A stretch of DNA of 64,000 nt from Streptomyces diastatochromogenes (GTDB lineage Bacteria; Actinomycetota; Actinomycetes; Streptomycetales; Streptomycetaceae): positions 1 to 64,000 of the forward strand of contig NZ_MCGQ01000048.1 in NCBI RefSeq assembly GCF_002242805.1. Direction: 5' to 3'. Below, piece by piece: positions 9,311-18,407 of this stretch. The notes under the pieces are model-generated. The model did no database searches and was not told the DNA's origin. It was given only the letters and a program-made list of their open reading frames with translations. The first letter of the stretch is position 1; every line of letters starts with the position of its first letter. The translations under genes and the position numbers were made by a program.

Positions 9311-11560
9311 GTGAGGGCAGCGGTTCGGTCGGGGTGGGCACGGATGTGGGACCGGCTCGCGGCGTCCGATCCCGGGCTGCTGCGGCTCACCGCGGGCCTG
9401 CGCACGGTGGCCGCCATCGCGCTCACCCTCGCCGTGCTGACCGTGGTGCGGGTCCCGGTCCCGCACCTCGTCGCGGGCGCCATCGCGGCGATGGCCGCGA
9501 CCTTCGCCATCCGGGAGAAGCAGCGCTCCCAGCAGGCCGTCACCCTCGCGCTGGGCCTGCCGGTGGCGCTCGCCTCGGTGTCGCTGAGCGCGCTGCTGAA
9601 CCAGTGGGTCGTCGTGGGCGACGTGTTCTTCGTCGTCCTCATCTTCTGTGCCGTCTACGGCCGCCGGTTCGGCGACCGTGGCACGGCGCTGGGCCTCATC
9701 GGCTTCCAGATCTACTTCCTCTCGCTGTTCGTGCACGCCACCACGTCCGCACTGCCCGGCCTGTACGGCGTGATCGCCGTGGCGTTCGTGTGCAGTGCCG
9801 TCGCCCGCTTCGTGCTGCTGCCGCAGACCCCGGCGGGCACCCTCGACCGGCTGCGCCGGGCGTTCCGGGCCCGGCTCGGGCAGCTGATCGCCGCCCAGAT
9901 CGAGCTGCTGGACGCCGGTCCCGAAGACGTCGAGAAGGTCCTGGAGCACCTGCGCACCGGCACCGCCCGGCTCCACGAGACGGCGCTGATGATCCAGGGC
10001 CGGCTGGCGGACGGCACCGCCGACGAGGCGACGGCACGGCTGCTGCAACGCCGCATCGCCGACGCCGAGATCGCCGCCGAACGGCTCGGTCTGCTGCTGC
10101 TCACCGCGCGCAGCGCCGAGCGGACGGACACCCTCACGCTGCATCTGCCCGGCGCGCCCCTCCCGACCGGTGGCGAGCTGCCGGTGCGGGACGAGGCGAC
10201 GGCGGCGCTGCGCCGGGACCTGGAGGCGTTGCGCCTACTGGTGCTGCGACCGGTCGGCGAGGCCTCGGGGACGGCGCTGGCGCAGGTCCGCAACCGGCTG
10301 CTCGGCTACCGCGAGGAGGAGAACCTGCCCAAGGCGTCGCCGGCCGTGCAGGACGTCTTCCGGGGTCTCGGCGAGGCCGCGCGGGCCGTGCTCGGGCTGC
10401 GGATCGCCCTGGACGGGCCGCAGGACGAGTCCGACGACACCCCGGCGACGGCCCGCTCCCGCGAGGAGCTGGACGCCGAGGACGCCGCGATCGAGAGCGG
10501 CGAGGAGGACGAGCCCGAGGAGCCGGAGCCGACCGGGCTCGGGCGGCCCACCACCCGGGCCGCCGTGCAGGTGGCGGTCGGTTCGGCGCTCGCCATCGCG
10601 GGCGGTGAGCTGCTGTCCAGCCAGCGCTGGTACTGGGCGGTGCTGACCTGCTGGATCGTTTTCCTGAACACCGCGTCCACCGGCGAGATCCTGGTGAAGG
10701 GCTACCGGCGGCTGATCGGCACGGTGCTGGGTGTGGTGGCCGGCATCGGGCTCGCGGGACTGGTGGGACACCACACCTGGACGGCGTTCACGCTCGTGCT
10801 GCTGTGCGTCTTCGCGGCGTTCTACACCGCGCCGCTGTCCTACACGCTGATGTCGTTCTTCGTGACGGCGATGCTCGGGCTGCTGTACACGCTGCTGAGC
10901 ACCTACAGCGTGTCGGTGCTGGTGCTGCGCGTGGAGGAGACGGCGCTGGGCGCGGCCTGCGGGGTGATCGCGGCGGCGGTGGTGCTGCCGATCCACACCG
11001 ACCGGCGCACCAACGAGCTGCTCGTCGACACCCTCGACAAGCTGGCGGACGTCACCCGGGCCGCCATGGACCAGCTGAGCGGCGCGCCGCCGGCCGACCT
11101 GGTGGACCGGGCCCGCGACCTGGACCAGGGGCTGGCCGACCTGCGCGCCGCCACCCAGCCGCTCACCCACCCGATCGCCCCGCAGCGCTCCCGCCGGGAC
11201 ACCGCCCGGTACGTGGTGGCCCTGCTGGAGACCTGCGCCTACCACGCGCGGTCGCTCGCCGCCACGGCCGAGCTGTTGCCGACGCATCCGTCGATCGCGG
11301 CGGATCCGCGGCTGCGCGGGGCCGGCCGGCGGATCGTGCACAACATCGAGGCGATCGCCGCACACGTCGCCGACCCCCGCTCGACGGCCGCGATCGAGAC
11401 CGGCCCCAGCATCGCGTCGATGCTGGAACCGGGCACCCTGCGCACCCCGCGCTACGGCCGCGTCACCGACCGGGTGCTCCGGCATCTGCAGCGTCTGGAC
11501 GAGGCGGTGTCGGGTCTGGCCCGGCCGCTGGGCATCACGCGGGAGCGGTCGAGGAGGTGA
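9311..11560 (+). CDS. FUSC-family membrane protein (aromatic acid/efflux type)
   Basis: 749 residues from a GTG start. Two membrane blocks of about six hydrophobic segments each are visible (about residues 28-180 and 420-575), separated by a long charged cytoplasmic stretch. The central stretch includes an acidic run rich in Glu/Asp (about 375-410). This is the layout of FUSC/YccS/AaeB-like proteins, proposed exporters of aromatic acids or other small molecules. The second block carries SSQRWYWAVLTCWIVF, typical of the FUSC_2 module. The substrate is not deducible. It is separated from ndh by 85 bp and converges on the sigma factor gene with only 9 bp between stops. Confidence 0.85.
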   Translation: MRAAVRSGWARMWDRLAASDPGLLRLTAGLRTVAAIALTLAVLTVVRVPVPHLVAGAIAAMAATFAIREKQRSQQAVTLALGLPVALASVSLSALLNQWVVVGDVFFVVLIFCAVYGRRFGDRGTALGLIGFQIYFLSLFVHATTSALPGLYGVIAVAFVCSAVARFVLLPQTPAGTLDRLRRAFRARLGQLIAAQIELLDAGPEDVEKVLEHLRTGTARLHETALMIQGRLADGTADEATARLLQRRIADAEIAAERLGLLLLTARSAERTDTLTLHLPGAPLPTGGELPVRDEATAALRRDLEALRLLVLRPVGEASGTALAQVRNRLLGYREEENLPKASPAVQDVFRGLGEAARAVLGLRIALDGPQDESDDTPATARSREELDAEDAAIESGEEDEPEEPEPTGLGRPTTRAAVQVAVGSALAIAGGELLSSQRWYWAVLTCWIVFLNTASTGEILVKGYRRLIGTVLGVVAGIGLAGLVGHHTWTAFTLVLLCVFAAFYTAPLSYTLMSFFVTAMLGLLYTLLSTYSVSVLVLRVEETALGAACGVIAAAVVLPIHTDRRTNELLVDTLDKLADVTRAAMDQLSGAPPADLVDRARDLDQGLADLRAATQPLTHPIAPQRSRRDTARYVVALLETCAYHARSLAATAELLPTHPSIAADPRLRGAGRRIVHNIEAIAAHVADPRSTAAIETGPSIASMLEPGTLRTPRYGRVTDRVLRHLQRLDEAVSGLARPLGITRERSRR

Positions 11561-11569
11561 CGGCCGGTG

Positions 11570-12418
11570 TCACCCGGCGGTCCGGCCGCCCTGGCGCTGC
11601 CCCAGCGCCACGGCGCGTACCCGGGCGCAGCTGCGGCTGATGAGCCGGGAGACGTGCATCTGGGAGATGCCGAGCCGGTCGGCGATGCGGCTCTGCGTCA
11701 TGTCCTCGAAGAACCGCATGTAGAGGATGGCCCGCTCCCGCTCGGGCAGGCGGCGCAGCCCCTCCTTGGCGGCCTCGCGGTCCACGACGACGTCGTACGA
11801 GGAGTCCGTCGCACCCAGCGTGTCGGCCAGGCTGTAACCGGCGTCATCGGTGGACAGTTCGGCGTCCAGCGAGAGGGTGCTGAAGCTCTCCAGTGCCTCC
11901 AGGCCCTCGGCGACCTCCTCCTCGGTCAGGCCGGTGTGTGCGGCGAGGTCGGCGGTGGTGGGTTCGGGGGTGCCGGGGTGCTGGGTGAGTTCGCGGCGGG
12001 CCACGCGCACCCGGTTGCGCGCCTCCTGCACCCGGCGGGGCACCCGCACGGCCCACATCCGGTCCCGGAAGTGCCGTTTGACCTCGCCGGTGATGGTCGG
12101 CACGGCGTAGCTCTCGAAGGCTCCCCGGGAGGGGTCGAACCGGTCGATGGCCTTGACCAGCCCGAGCGCGGCCACCTGGCGCAGATCCTCGGCGGACTCC
12201 CCGCGGTCGCGGAACCGGCCGGCGATCCGATGGGCCATGGGCAGCCAGGCGGCCGCCAGTTCGTCGCGTACGGCGTCCCGCTCGGGGCCGTCGTCCAGTT
12301 CCGCGAGCCGGGCGAAGAGGGCCGTGGTGTCGGGGGCGTCGTCATGGGTCCGCCGCACGGACGCGACGGAGGCGGTGTCGGTCGTACCAGGACGGCTTGT
12401 CGACATGTCGGTCAGCAT
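11570..12418 (-). CDS. RNA polymerase sigma factor, SigB/SigF/SigG family
   Basis: 282 residues. It is a group 3 sigma factor of the stress/development class. Region 2 is visible around GLVKAIDRFDPSRGAFESYAV with the promoter-melting helix, region 3 around GLTEEEVAEGLEALES, and region 4 with the HTH ADRLGISQMHVSRLISRS. The first ATG (12418) is supported by AGGAG eight bases upstream; a second ATG four codons later lacks one. Streptomyces carries about nine such sigma factors, usually controlled by anti-sigma kinases. No anti-sigma gene is adjacent here, so any partner is encoded elsewhere (or is the RsbW-like protein at 7229). Confidence 0.93.
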   Translation of the reverse strand: MLTDMSTSRPGTTDTASVASVRRTHDDAPDTTALFARLAELDDGPERDAVRDELAAAWLPMAHRIAGRFRDRGESAEDLRQVAALGLVKAIDRFDPSRGAFESYAVPTITGEVKRHFRDRMWAVRVPRRVQEARNRVRVARRELTQHPGTPEPTTADLAAHTGLTEEEVAEGLEALESFSTLSLDAELSTDDAGYSLADTLGATDSSYDVVVDREAAKEGLRRLPERERAILYMRFFEDMTQSRIADRLGISQMHVSRLISRSCARVRAVALGQRQGGRTAG

Positions 12419-12798
12419 GCGTATCGCTCCTGAGCGGTGGTGTCAGGGCGCGGACAGAAGACGAAGTGCGCCTGCCCGACCGCCCGGGCGGGAAACGCCG
12501 CGGACGAGTTGTTGTGGGCGGAGTGAAACAGGTCACCTGACCCGCTCCCGATTGGGTGAATTCCCGGGAGATGGTTTACCGTTCATCCATAAGTGGTGAC
12601 GGAGTCGACCGGAACCGTCCTCCCTTACCACCGCATACGGCCCTGGCTGGCTTCCCCCGTCCAGCCAGGGCTTTTTCATGCCTCCACGGCACGGCGCCGG
12701 CAGAAACCCGCTTCCTTCGAGGTGCCCCGGACGGCGGCAGCGGCTGAAATGGGCTTGGGGAAACCACCCGAACCGCTGCCGGCGAGGAGTGCCGCGCC
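12419..12798. other. 380-bp intergenic region between divergent genes
   Basis: This region lies between the sigma factor (leftward) and the cNMP-binding protein (rightward). It contains a strong rightward intrinsic terminator at 12640-12676 (listed separately) that ends no annotated gene. For the leftward gene, GTTT followed after 15 bases by GGGCAG resembles a degenerate SigB-type promoter (GNNT-N14-16-GGGTAY), which would fit autoregulation; this is a weak match. A small open frame runs through the area, but its codons are read through the terminator stem and I do not support it as a gene. Confidence 0.5.
12640..12676 (+). terminator. Strong intrinsic terminator with no upstream gene
   Basis: A perfect 11-bp stem (GCCCTGGCTGG with CCAGCCAGGGC) closes a 10-base loop and is followed by five T residues. 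It points rightward. The only rightward transcript it can end must start between 12419 and 12640, because the sigma factor gene upstream is transcribed leftward. It therefore marks either a small RNA of about 50-150 nt or a leader/attenuator of the downstream cNMP-binding gene (start 12799). Confidence 0.8.
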
Positions 12799-13257
12799 AT
12801 GACCAAAGCGATAAAACTGCTGACCGCCCTGCCGCAGGCCCAGCGCGAGACGCTGATGGAGCTGGCCAAGGAGGTCTCCTTCCCGGAGGACACCCGCATC
12901 TTCGAGGCGGGCGGCACCGCCGACCGCTTCTGGGTGATCCGCTCCGGCGCGGTCCATCTGGACCAGCAGGTCACCTCCCGGCAGCGGGTCACCGTGGCCA
13001 TGCTCGGCGCGGGCGACATGCTCGGCTGGTCCTGGCTGTTCCCGCCGTACGAGTGGGACTTCGGCGCGGTGGCCTTCAGCAACGTACGGGCCTATGAGTT
13101 CGACGGGCCGTCGGTGCTCGCGCTGTGCGTGGAGGACCCGCTGCTCGGGCTGTCACTGGTGCGCACGGTCGCCGAGGTCCTCGCCCACCGCCTGGAGACG
13201 ACCCGCGGCAAGCTGATGGAGCAGTACACGATGCGGCGCCGCAGCGGCCCGCTGTAG
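12799..13257 (+). CDS. Stand-alone cyclic-nucleotide-binding domain protein (Crp/Fnr-like, no HTH)
   Basis: 152 residues comprising one cNMP-binding beta-barrel (about residues 20-130) with PEDTRIFEAGGTADRFWVIRSG typical of the family start and a C-terminal helix that ends soon after HRLETTRGKLMEQY. There is no helix-turn-helix after it, so unlike Crp/Fnr it should not bind DNA itself. The phosphate-binding cassette region (GAGDMLGWSWLFPPYEW) departs from the canonical GE-x6-RAA, so cAMP binding is doubtful. It could sense another ligand or act through protein contacts. The ATG follows GGCGAGGAGTGCCGCGCC with GAGGAG as ribosome binding site. The gene lies downstream of the orphan terminator. 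Confidence 0.8.
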   Translation: MTKAIKLLTALPQAQRETLMELAKEVSFPEDTRIFEAGGTADRFWVIRSGAVHLDQQVTSRQRVTVAMLGAGDMLGWSWLFPPYEWDFGAVAFSNVRAYEFDGPSVLALCVEDPLLGLSLVRTVAEVLAHRLETTRGKLMEQYTMRRRSGPL

Positions 13258-13335
13258 GTCTGCTGTCCGGCGGATCATGCGCCGCAGCCGCGGAGTCGCC
13301 TGTCGGCGCACAGTCCCGCGCCGCTTGCGGGCGTC

Positions 13336-14661
13336 TCAGATCCGGTAGCGGCGCAGCGCCGGGACCGCTGCGGCCAGCCCCAGCATGACCGCCACCACCA
13401 GCGCGCCCCCGCCCGCCACGGCCGCCCGGGGGCCGAAGGCCGAGCCGGCGGTGCCGTGCAGGACGTCGGCCAGGCGTGGACCGCCCGCGACGACCACGGT
13501 GAACACCCCCTGCATCCGGCCGCGCATCTCGTCGGTCGCGGCGGAGAGCAGGATGGCCCCGCGGAACACCATGGAGACCATGTCGGCGACCCCGGCCGCG
13601 GCGAGGAAGGCCACGGCCAGCCAGAGGTTGCCGCTCAGCCCGAACCCGGCGATGGCCACGCCCCAGCCGACGACCGCGCCGATGACCATCCAGCCGTGCC
13701 GCCGCGCCCGCGAGAAGGCGCCGGAGAACAGGCCGCCGAGCACCGCGCCGACCGGGATCCCGGCGAACAGCACACCGAGCGCCAGGCCTTCGCCGTAGGA
13801 GGCGTACGTCTGCGCGGCCAGCTGCGGGAACAGGGCGCGGGGCATGCCGAAGACCATGGCCACGATGTCGGCCAGGAACGACAGCAGCAGCACCTTGTGC
13901 CCGGCGATGTAGCGGAACCCGGCCGCTATCTCGCGCACCCCGGCCCGGCGGGCCGGCCCCTCGCCCAGCGGCGACAGCGCGGGCAGCCGGAACACCGCCC
14001 ACACGGTGACGCACAGGGCCAGCGCGTCGATCAGGTACAGCTCCGGCAGCCCGATGACCGGGATCAGCACACCGGCCAGCAGCGGACCCGCGACGAGGCC
14101 GGTCTGCATCACGGTCGAGCCGAGCGCATTGGCCGCGGGCAGCTCCTCGGCCGGGACCAGACGGGCGACGGAGGCGCTGCGAGCCGGGGAGTTGAGCCCG
14201 AAGAACGCCTGCTGCACGGCGAGCAGCACCATCAGCACGACCACGGAGTTCAGCCCGGTGACGGCCTGCGTCCAGAACAGCACCGAGGTCACGGCGATCC
14301 CGCTGTTGGTGACCAGCAGCAGCTTGCGCCGGTCCACCGTGTCGGCGACCGCCCCGCCCCACAGCGCGAACACCACCATGGGCACCAGACCGGCGAGGCT
14401 GGCGTAGCCGACCCAGGCCGAGGAGTGGGTGATGTCGTAGATCTGCTTGGGTACGGCGACGGCGGTCAGCTGGCTGCCGACGGCGGTGACGATGGTCGAC
14501 GACCACAGCCGCCGGTAGGCCGGGATGCGCAGCGGCCGGGTGTCCATCGCCCAGCGCCGCCAGCCGCGCCGGGGCGGGGCGGGCGCGGCCTGGGAGGCAG
14601 TGTCGGGCTCGGTGGTGCTGCTCTCGCTCGTGTCCACGGGTGTCCTGGTTGCTCGGTACAT
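13336..14661 (-). CDS. MFS transporter
   Basis: 441 residues from the ATG at 14661. About twelve hydrophobic segments are visible with a cytoplasmic loop in the middle (SPLGEGPARRAG). After an N-terminal tail rich in Ser, Thr, Pro and Arg, the first membrane segment begins with RRLWSSTIVTAVGSQLTAV. The FxxxSRARRHGW loop and the overall layout match the enterobactin-exporter-like (EntS/MFS_3) efflux family, so export of a small hydrophobic compound or siderophore is plausible but the substrate is unknown. Open reading extends 66 codons upstream of the chosen ATG, but that part is arginine-rich out-of-family sequence overlapping the next gene. Confidence 0.88.
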   Translation of the reverse strand: MYRATRTPVDTSESSTTEPDTASQAAPAPPRRGWRRWAMDTRPLRIPAYRRLWSSTIVTAVGSQLTAVAVPKQIYDITHSSAWVGYASLAGLVPMVVFALWGGAVADTVDRRKLLLVTNSGIAVTSVLFWTQAVTGLNSVVVLMVLLAVQQAFFGLNSPARSASVARLVPAEELPAANALGSTVMQTGLVAGPLLAGVLIPVIGLPELYLIDALALCVTVWAVFRLPALSPLGEGPARRAGVREIAAGFRYIAGHKVLLLSFLADIVAMVFGMPRALFPQLAAQTYASYGEGLALGVLFAGIPVGAVLGGLFSGAFSRARRHGWMVIGAVVGWGVAIAGFGLSGNLWLAVAFLAAAGVADMVSMVFRGAILLSAATDEMRGRMQGVFTVVVAGGPRLADVLHGTAGSAFGPRAAVAGGGALVVAVMLGLAAAVPALRRYRI

Positions 14662-14720
14662 CTTTTCGGTTCGCGAGCCTAACCATCTCAGTAACACATG
14701 TACATGCCGAACGGATTTGC

Positions 14721-15335
14721 TCAGGATCCGGCCAGGAGCGTGGCCCCCAGCGCCAGCATGGTCACCGCGACCAGTCCGTCCAGGACCCGCCAGGCGGTGG
14801 GCCGGGCGAGGAAGCGGCCTAGCAGCCGGGCGCCGAAGCCCAGCGCGGCGAACCAGCACAGGCTCGCGAAAGCGGCGCCGAGCCCGAAGGTCCAGCGCAT
14901 CGGGCCGCGGTCGGCGGCGAGGGAGCCGAGCAGGAACACGGTGTCCAGGTAGACATGCGGGTTGAGCCAGGTCATGGCCAGACAGGTCAGGATCGCCCGC
15001 CGCCGCGAGCCCGCCGCCTCACCGTCCGCGTGCAGGCCGGTACCGGGCCTGAGGACCCGGCGGGCGGCGAGGGCGCCGTAGCAGAGCAGGAACGCGCCGC
15101 CCACGAGCCCGACGGCCCGTACCGCACCCGGCCAGGCCACCACGACCGCCCCGACCCCGCCGACGCCGAGGGCTATCAGCAGCGCGTCGGACAAGGCGCA
15201 GATGCCGACCACGGCGAGGACGGCGTCGCGGCGCACCCCCTGGCGCAGGACGAAGGCGTTCTGGGCGCCGATGGCGACGATCAGGGAGAGGCCGGTGCCG
15301 AATCCGGCGGCCGCGGCGGTCAGTGCGTGGTTCAT
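14721..15335 (-). CDS. lysE: LysE/ArgO-family basic amino acid exporter
   Basis: 204 residues with five to six hydrophobic segments. The N-terminal GLSLIVAIGAQNAFVLRQG is the family signature shared by Corynebacterium LysE and E. coli ArgO, which export lysine and arginine. WLNPHVYLDTVFLLGS is also conserved. The ATG at 15335 is preferred over a TTG six codons upstream. A divergent LysR-type regulator of the ArgP/LysG type starts 69 bp away, the classic exporter/regulator arrangement in which the regulator activates the exporter when intracellular lysine or arginine is high. Confidence 0.92.
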   Translation of the reverse strand: MNHALTAAAAGFGTGLSLIVAIGAQNAFVLRQGVRRDAVLAVVGICALSDALLIALGVGGVGAVVVAWPGAVRAVGLVGGAFLLCYGALAARRVLRPGTGLHADGEAAGSRRRAILTCLAMTWLNPHVYLDTVFLLGSLAADRGPMRWTFGLGAAFASLCWFAALGFGARLLGRFLARPTAWRVLDGLVAVTMLALGATLLAGS

Positions 15336-15404
15336 ACCGTCGACGTTAAGCAAACGATCACAGCAGGTACAGCTACAGATTCTTACGTATCCTTAGCGAT
15401 TGTG

Positions 15405-16286
15405 ATGGAGGAGCTTCCCCTGGAGCACGTGCGGACGCTGCTCGCCGTGGTGGACGAGGGCACGTTCGACGCGGCGGCCGCGGCCCTGCATGTGACACCG
15501 TCGGCGGTCAGCCAGCGGGTCAAGGCGCTGGAACAGCGCACCGGCCGGGTGCTGCTCCGGCGCACCAAGCCGGTGCGCCCGACGGAGTCCGGCGCGGTGC
15601 TGGTCAGGTTCGCCCGGCAGCTGGCCCGGCTGGAGCGGGACGCCCGCGGCGAGCTGGGCCTGAGCGGTGCCGGCGAGCCGACGCGGGTGTCGGTCGCGGT
15701 GAACGCGGACTCGCTGGCGACCTGGTTCCTGGGGGCGCTCACCCGGGTGGAGGGGCTCTGCTTCGAGCTGCACCGGGAGGACGAGGCCCACACGGCGGCG
15801 CTGCTGCGGGAGGGCCTGGTGATGGCGGCCGTGACCTCCTCGCCCGACCCGGTGCCGGGCTGCTCGGTCCGCACGCTCGGCCGGATGCGCTATCTGGCCG
15901 CGGCCGCACCGGAGTTCGCGGAGCGGTACCTGGACGGGCCCGTGCGGGATCTCCTGCCCGAGGCCCCCGTCGTGGTCTTCGACCGCAAGGACGACTTCCA
16001 GGACGGCTTCGTACGACGGCTGGGCGGCACGGCCGCCAGTCCGCTGCGGCACTACGTGCCGTCCTCGGCGGGCTTCGTCGACGCCGTCGTCGCGGGGCTC
16101 GGCTGGGGCATGATCCCGGAGCCCGAGGCCCGGCCGCTGCTGGACGCGGGGTGCCTCGTCCCCCTCGCGCCGCGGGAGTGGATGGAGGTCACGCTCTACT
16201 GGCAGCGGTGGAAACTCGACTCCCCCGCGCTGGCGGCGCTGTCCGAGGCGGTGACGGCGACGGCGGCCCGGGCACTGCGCCGGTGA
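15405..16286 (+). CDS. lysG: LysR-type regulator, ArgP/LysG (IciA) family
   Basis: 293 residues. The N-terminal winged HTH reads HVRTLLAVVDEGTFDAAAAA then HVTPSAVSQRVKALEQ, and the C-terminal periplasmic-binding-like effector domain follows. The family normally senses lysine/arginine and activates the adjacent exporter. It is divergent from lysE with a short AT-rich intergenic region (15336-15404, including TTCTTACGTATCCTTAG) that should hold both promoters and the operator. The ATG at 15405 starts immediately before the HTH; a GTG one codon upstream is also possible. It ends 3 bp from the convergent TetR gene. Confidence 0.93.
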   Translation: MEELPLEHVRTLLAVVDEGTFDAAAAALHVTPSAVSQRVKALEQRTGRVLLRRTKPVRPTESGAVLVRFARQLARLERDARGELGLSGAGEPTRVSVAVNADSLATWFLGALTRVEGLCFELHREDEAHTAALLREGLVMAAVTSSPDPVPGCSVRTLGRMRYLAAAAPEFAERYLDGPVRDLLPEAPVVVFDRKDDFQDGFVRRLGGTAASPLRHYVPSSAGFVDAVVAGLGWGMIPEPEARPLLDAGCLVPLAPREWMEVTLYWQRWKLDSPALAALSEAVTATAARALRR

Positions 16287-16289
16287 CAG

Positions 16290-16997
16290 TCAGGGCACCT
16301 GCGTGCCGAGCCGCCCGGCCGCGCTGTCCAGCAGCATCTCCAGGGCGGTCGGGTAGGCGCTGGTGACCATGCGCCGGGCCAGCAGCGGGGCCGCCTCGGC
16401 GATGCGGGGATGGGTGGCGCGGGGCAGCCGGGCGTAGGTCGAGTGCCACTTGTCCTCGTCGGCCCGCTGGGAGGCGCTCGGCAGGGCCAGGGACGCGGCG
16501 TCGAGGGCGGCGAAGGCCAGTGTCTGGTCGATGAAGGCGTGGTAGACGCGGACCGTCTCCGGCAGGGAGAACCCGGCTCTGCGCAGGACGTCCAGGACCG
16601 CCTCGTCGGCGGCCAGCTCCTGGGCCCGCCCGGTGACCCGGTTCGCCGTCAGCAGCGCCGCCTGCGGGTGCGCGACGTACGCGGCGTGGATGCGCAGCCC
16701 GATCGTCCGCAGGTCCGCCCGCCACTCCCCCTCCGGCCGCCAGCCCGCCAGGGCCTGGCCGATGAGCGCGTCCCCGATGGCCAGGGTCAGGTCGTCCATG
16801 CCGCGGAAGTACCGGTACAGCGTGCTGGGATCGCAGTCCAGGGCGAGGCCCAGGCGGCGCGCGGTGAGTCCGGTGCTGCCGTGCTCGCGCAGCAGCCGCA
16901 GCGCGGTCTCGACGATCAGCGGCTCGGACAGCACGGTGCCGCTGCGGGTCGGACGGCGCCGGCGGCGCTTCTCCTCGGGCACCACGGGCTTGGGCAC
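16290..16997 (-). CDS. TetR-family transcriptional regulator
   Basis: 235 residues. A basic N-terminal tail (EKRRRRRPTR) precedes the HTH with LTARRLGLALDCDPSTLYRYFRG as recognition region (about residues 45-67). The rest is an alpha-helical ligand domain of TetR_C type (NRVTGRAQELAADEAVLDV). It is divergent from the saccharopine-dehydrogenase-like gene, 138 bp away, and is its likely regulator. The basic tail before the HTH is seen in TetR proteins that make extra minor-groove contacts; ligand unknown. Confidence 0.9.
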   Translation of the reverse strand: MPKPVVPEEKRRRRRPTRSGTVLSEPLIVETALRLLREHGSTGLTARRLGLALDCDPSTLYRYFRGMDDLTLAIGDALIGQALAGWRPEGEWRADLRTIGLRIHAAYVAHPQAALLTANRVTGRAQELAADEAVLDVLRRAGFSLPETVRVYHAFIDQTLAFAALDAASLALPSASQRADEDKWHSTYARLPRATHPRIAEAAPLLARRMVTSAYPTALEMLLDSAAGRLGTQVP

Positions 16998-17135
16998 GGC
17001 GGATCCTCCCGGTCTCCTCCGTCGGCGTCCTTATGCCAACGCCATTGACCTTACGCCATGCCCCGGCGTTGTATTCCGGCCAAGGCGCGCCTGCCCCGTT
17101 CCTCTTACCGTCCATGTCAGGCAGGGAGTTTCGTC

Positions 17136-18356
17136 ATGCGTGTACTGCTCGTGGGAGCCGGCGGTGTGGGCACCGCCATCACCCGGATCGCGGCCCGCCG
17201 CCCGTTCCTCGACCTGATGGTGGTCGCCGACTACGACCCGGCCCGGGCCGAGGCTGCGGTCGCGGCCCTCGGCGACGCCGGGAGCCGGTTCCGCGCCGAG
17301 CGCGTGGACGCCGGCGACGAGGCCGCGGTGGCCCGGCTGCTCGCCCGCCACGGCTGCGACGTCCTGCTCAACGCGACCGACCCGCGCTTCGTGATGCCCC
17401 TGTTCCGCGCGGCGCGCGCGGCCGGCGCCGGTTACCTCGACATGGCGATGTCCCTGTCCCGGCCTCACCCCGAGCGGCCGTACGAGGAGTGCGGGGTCAA
17501 GCTGGGCGACGAGCAGTTCGCGCTGGCCGAGGAGTGGGAGAAGGCGGGCGCGCTCGCTCTCGTCGGCATGGGCGTGGAGCCCGGTCTCTCGGACGTGTTC
17601 GCCCGGTACGCGGCCGACGAACTCTTCGACACCATCGAGGAGATCGGCATCCGCGACGGTGCCAACCTCACCGTCGACGGCTACGACTTCGCGCCCTCCT
17701 TCAGCATCTGGACCACCATCGAGGAGTGTCTGAACCCGCCGGTCGTGTACGAGGCCGGGCGCGGCTGGTTCACCACGCCCCCGTTCAGCGAGCCGGAGGT
17801 GTTCGACTTCCCCGAGGGCATCGGGCCCGTGGAGTGCGTGAACGTCGAGCACGAGGAGGTGCTGCTGGTGCCGCGCTGGGTCGGTGCCGAGCGGGTCACC
17901 TTCAAGTACGGCCTGGGCGGGGAGTTCATCGAGACGCTGAAGACCCTGCACCGGCTGGGACTCGACCGCACCGAGCCGGTGACCGTCTCCGGCCCGGACG
18001 GACCGGTCGCCGTCTCGCCGCGGGACGTGGTCGCCGCGTGCCTGCCCGACCCGGCGACGCTGGGCGAGCGGATGCACGGCAAGACGTGCGCGGGCACCTG
18101 GGTGCGCGGCACGAAGGACGGGGCGCCGCGCGAGGTGTACCTGTACCACGTGGTCGACAACCAGTGGTCGATGGCGGAGTACGGCTGTCAGGCCGTGGTG
18201 TGGCAGACGGCGGTCAATCCGGTCGTCGCCCTCGAACTCCTCGCCACCGGTGCCTGGTCGGGCACGGGCGTCCTCGGCCCGGAGGCCTTCCCCGCGCGTC
18301 CGTTCCTCGACCTGCTGACCGCGTACGGCTCCCCCTGGGGCGTCCGGGAACAGTGA
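17136..18356 (+). CDS. Saccharopine dehydrogenase-family oxidoreductase
   Basis: 406 residues. The NAD(P)-binding Rossmann start is right at the N-terminus (MRVLLVGAGGVGTAITRIAA), followed by CDVLLNATDPRFVMPLFRAA and GMGVEPGLSDVFARYAA, and a C-terminal saccharopine-DH-like domain (KTCAGTWVRGTKDGAPREVY). The family includes saccharopine and carboxynorspermidine dehydrogenases; the substrate here is not determined, though lysine metabolism would fit the nearby lysE/lysG pair. The ATG at 17136 is chosen because the dinucleotide fold begins there, with GGCAGGGAG upstream. A TetR gene is divergent. Confidence 0.87.
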   Translation: MRVLLVGAGGVGTAITRIAARRPFLDLMVVADYDPARAEAAVAALGDAGSRFRAERVDAGDEAAVARLLARHGCDVLLNATDPRFVMPLFRAARAAGAGYLDMAMSLSRPHPERPYEECGVKLGDEQFALAEEWEKAGALALVGMGVEPGLSDVFARYAADELFDTIEEIGIRDGANLTVDGYDFAPSFSIWTTIEECLNPPVVYEAGRGWFTTPPFSEPEVFDFPEGIGPVECVNVEHEEVLLVPRWVGAERVTFKYGLGGEFIETLKTLHRLGLDRTEPVTVSGPDGPVAVSPRDVVAACLPDPATLGERMHGKTCAGTWVRGTKDGAPREVYLYHVVDNQWSMAEYGCQAVVWQTAVNPVVALELLATGAWSGTGVLGPEAFPARPFLDLLTAYGSPWGVREQ

Positions 18357-18407
18357 CACTGGCCGGTCTCCGCCGTTTCACCGCGCATCGACAGGTGACC
18401 CGAAGGC

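Noticed and set aside
12556..12747. Small ORF of 63 codons upstream of the cNMP protein
   Set aside because: It runs through the stem and T tract of a strong terminator and has no ribosome binding site or family resemblance.
16998..17135. AACGCC...GGCGTT inverted repeat between TetR and saccharopine dehydrogenase-like genes
   Set aside because: Arms of six bases separated by 21 are expected by chance in such GC-rich sequence; not strong enough to call an operator.
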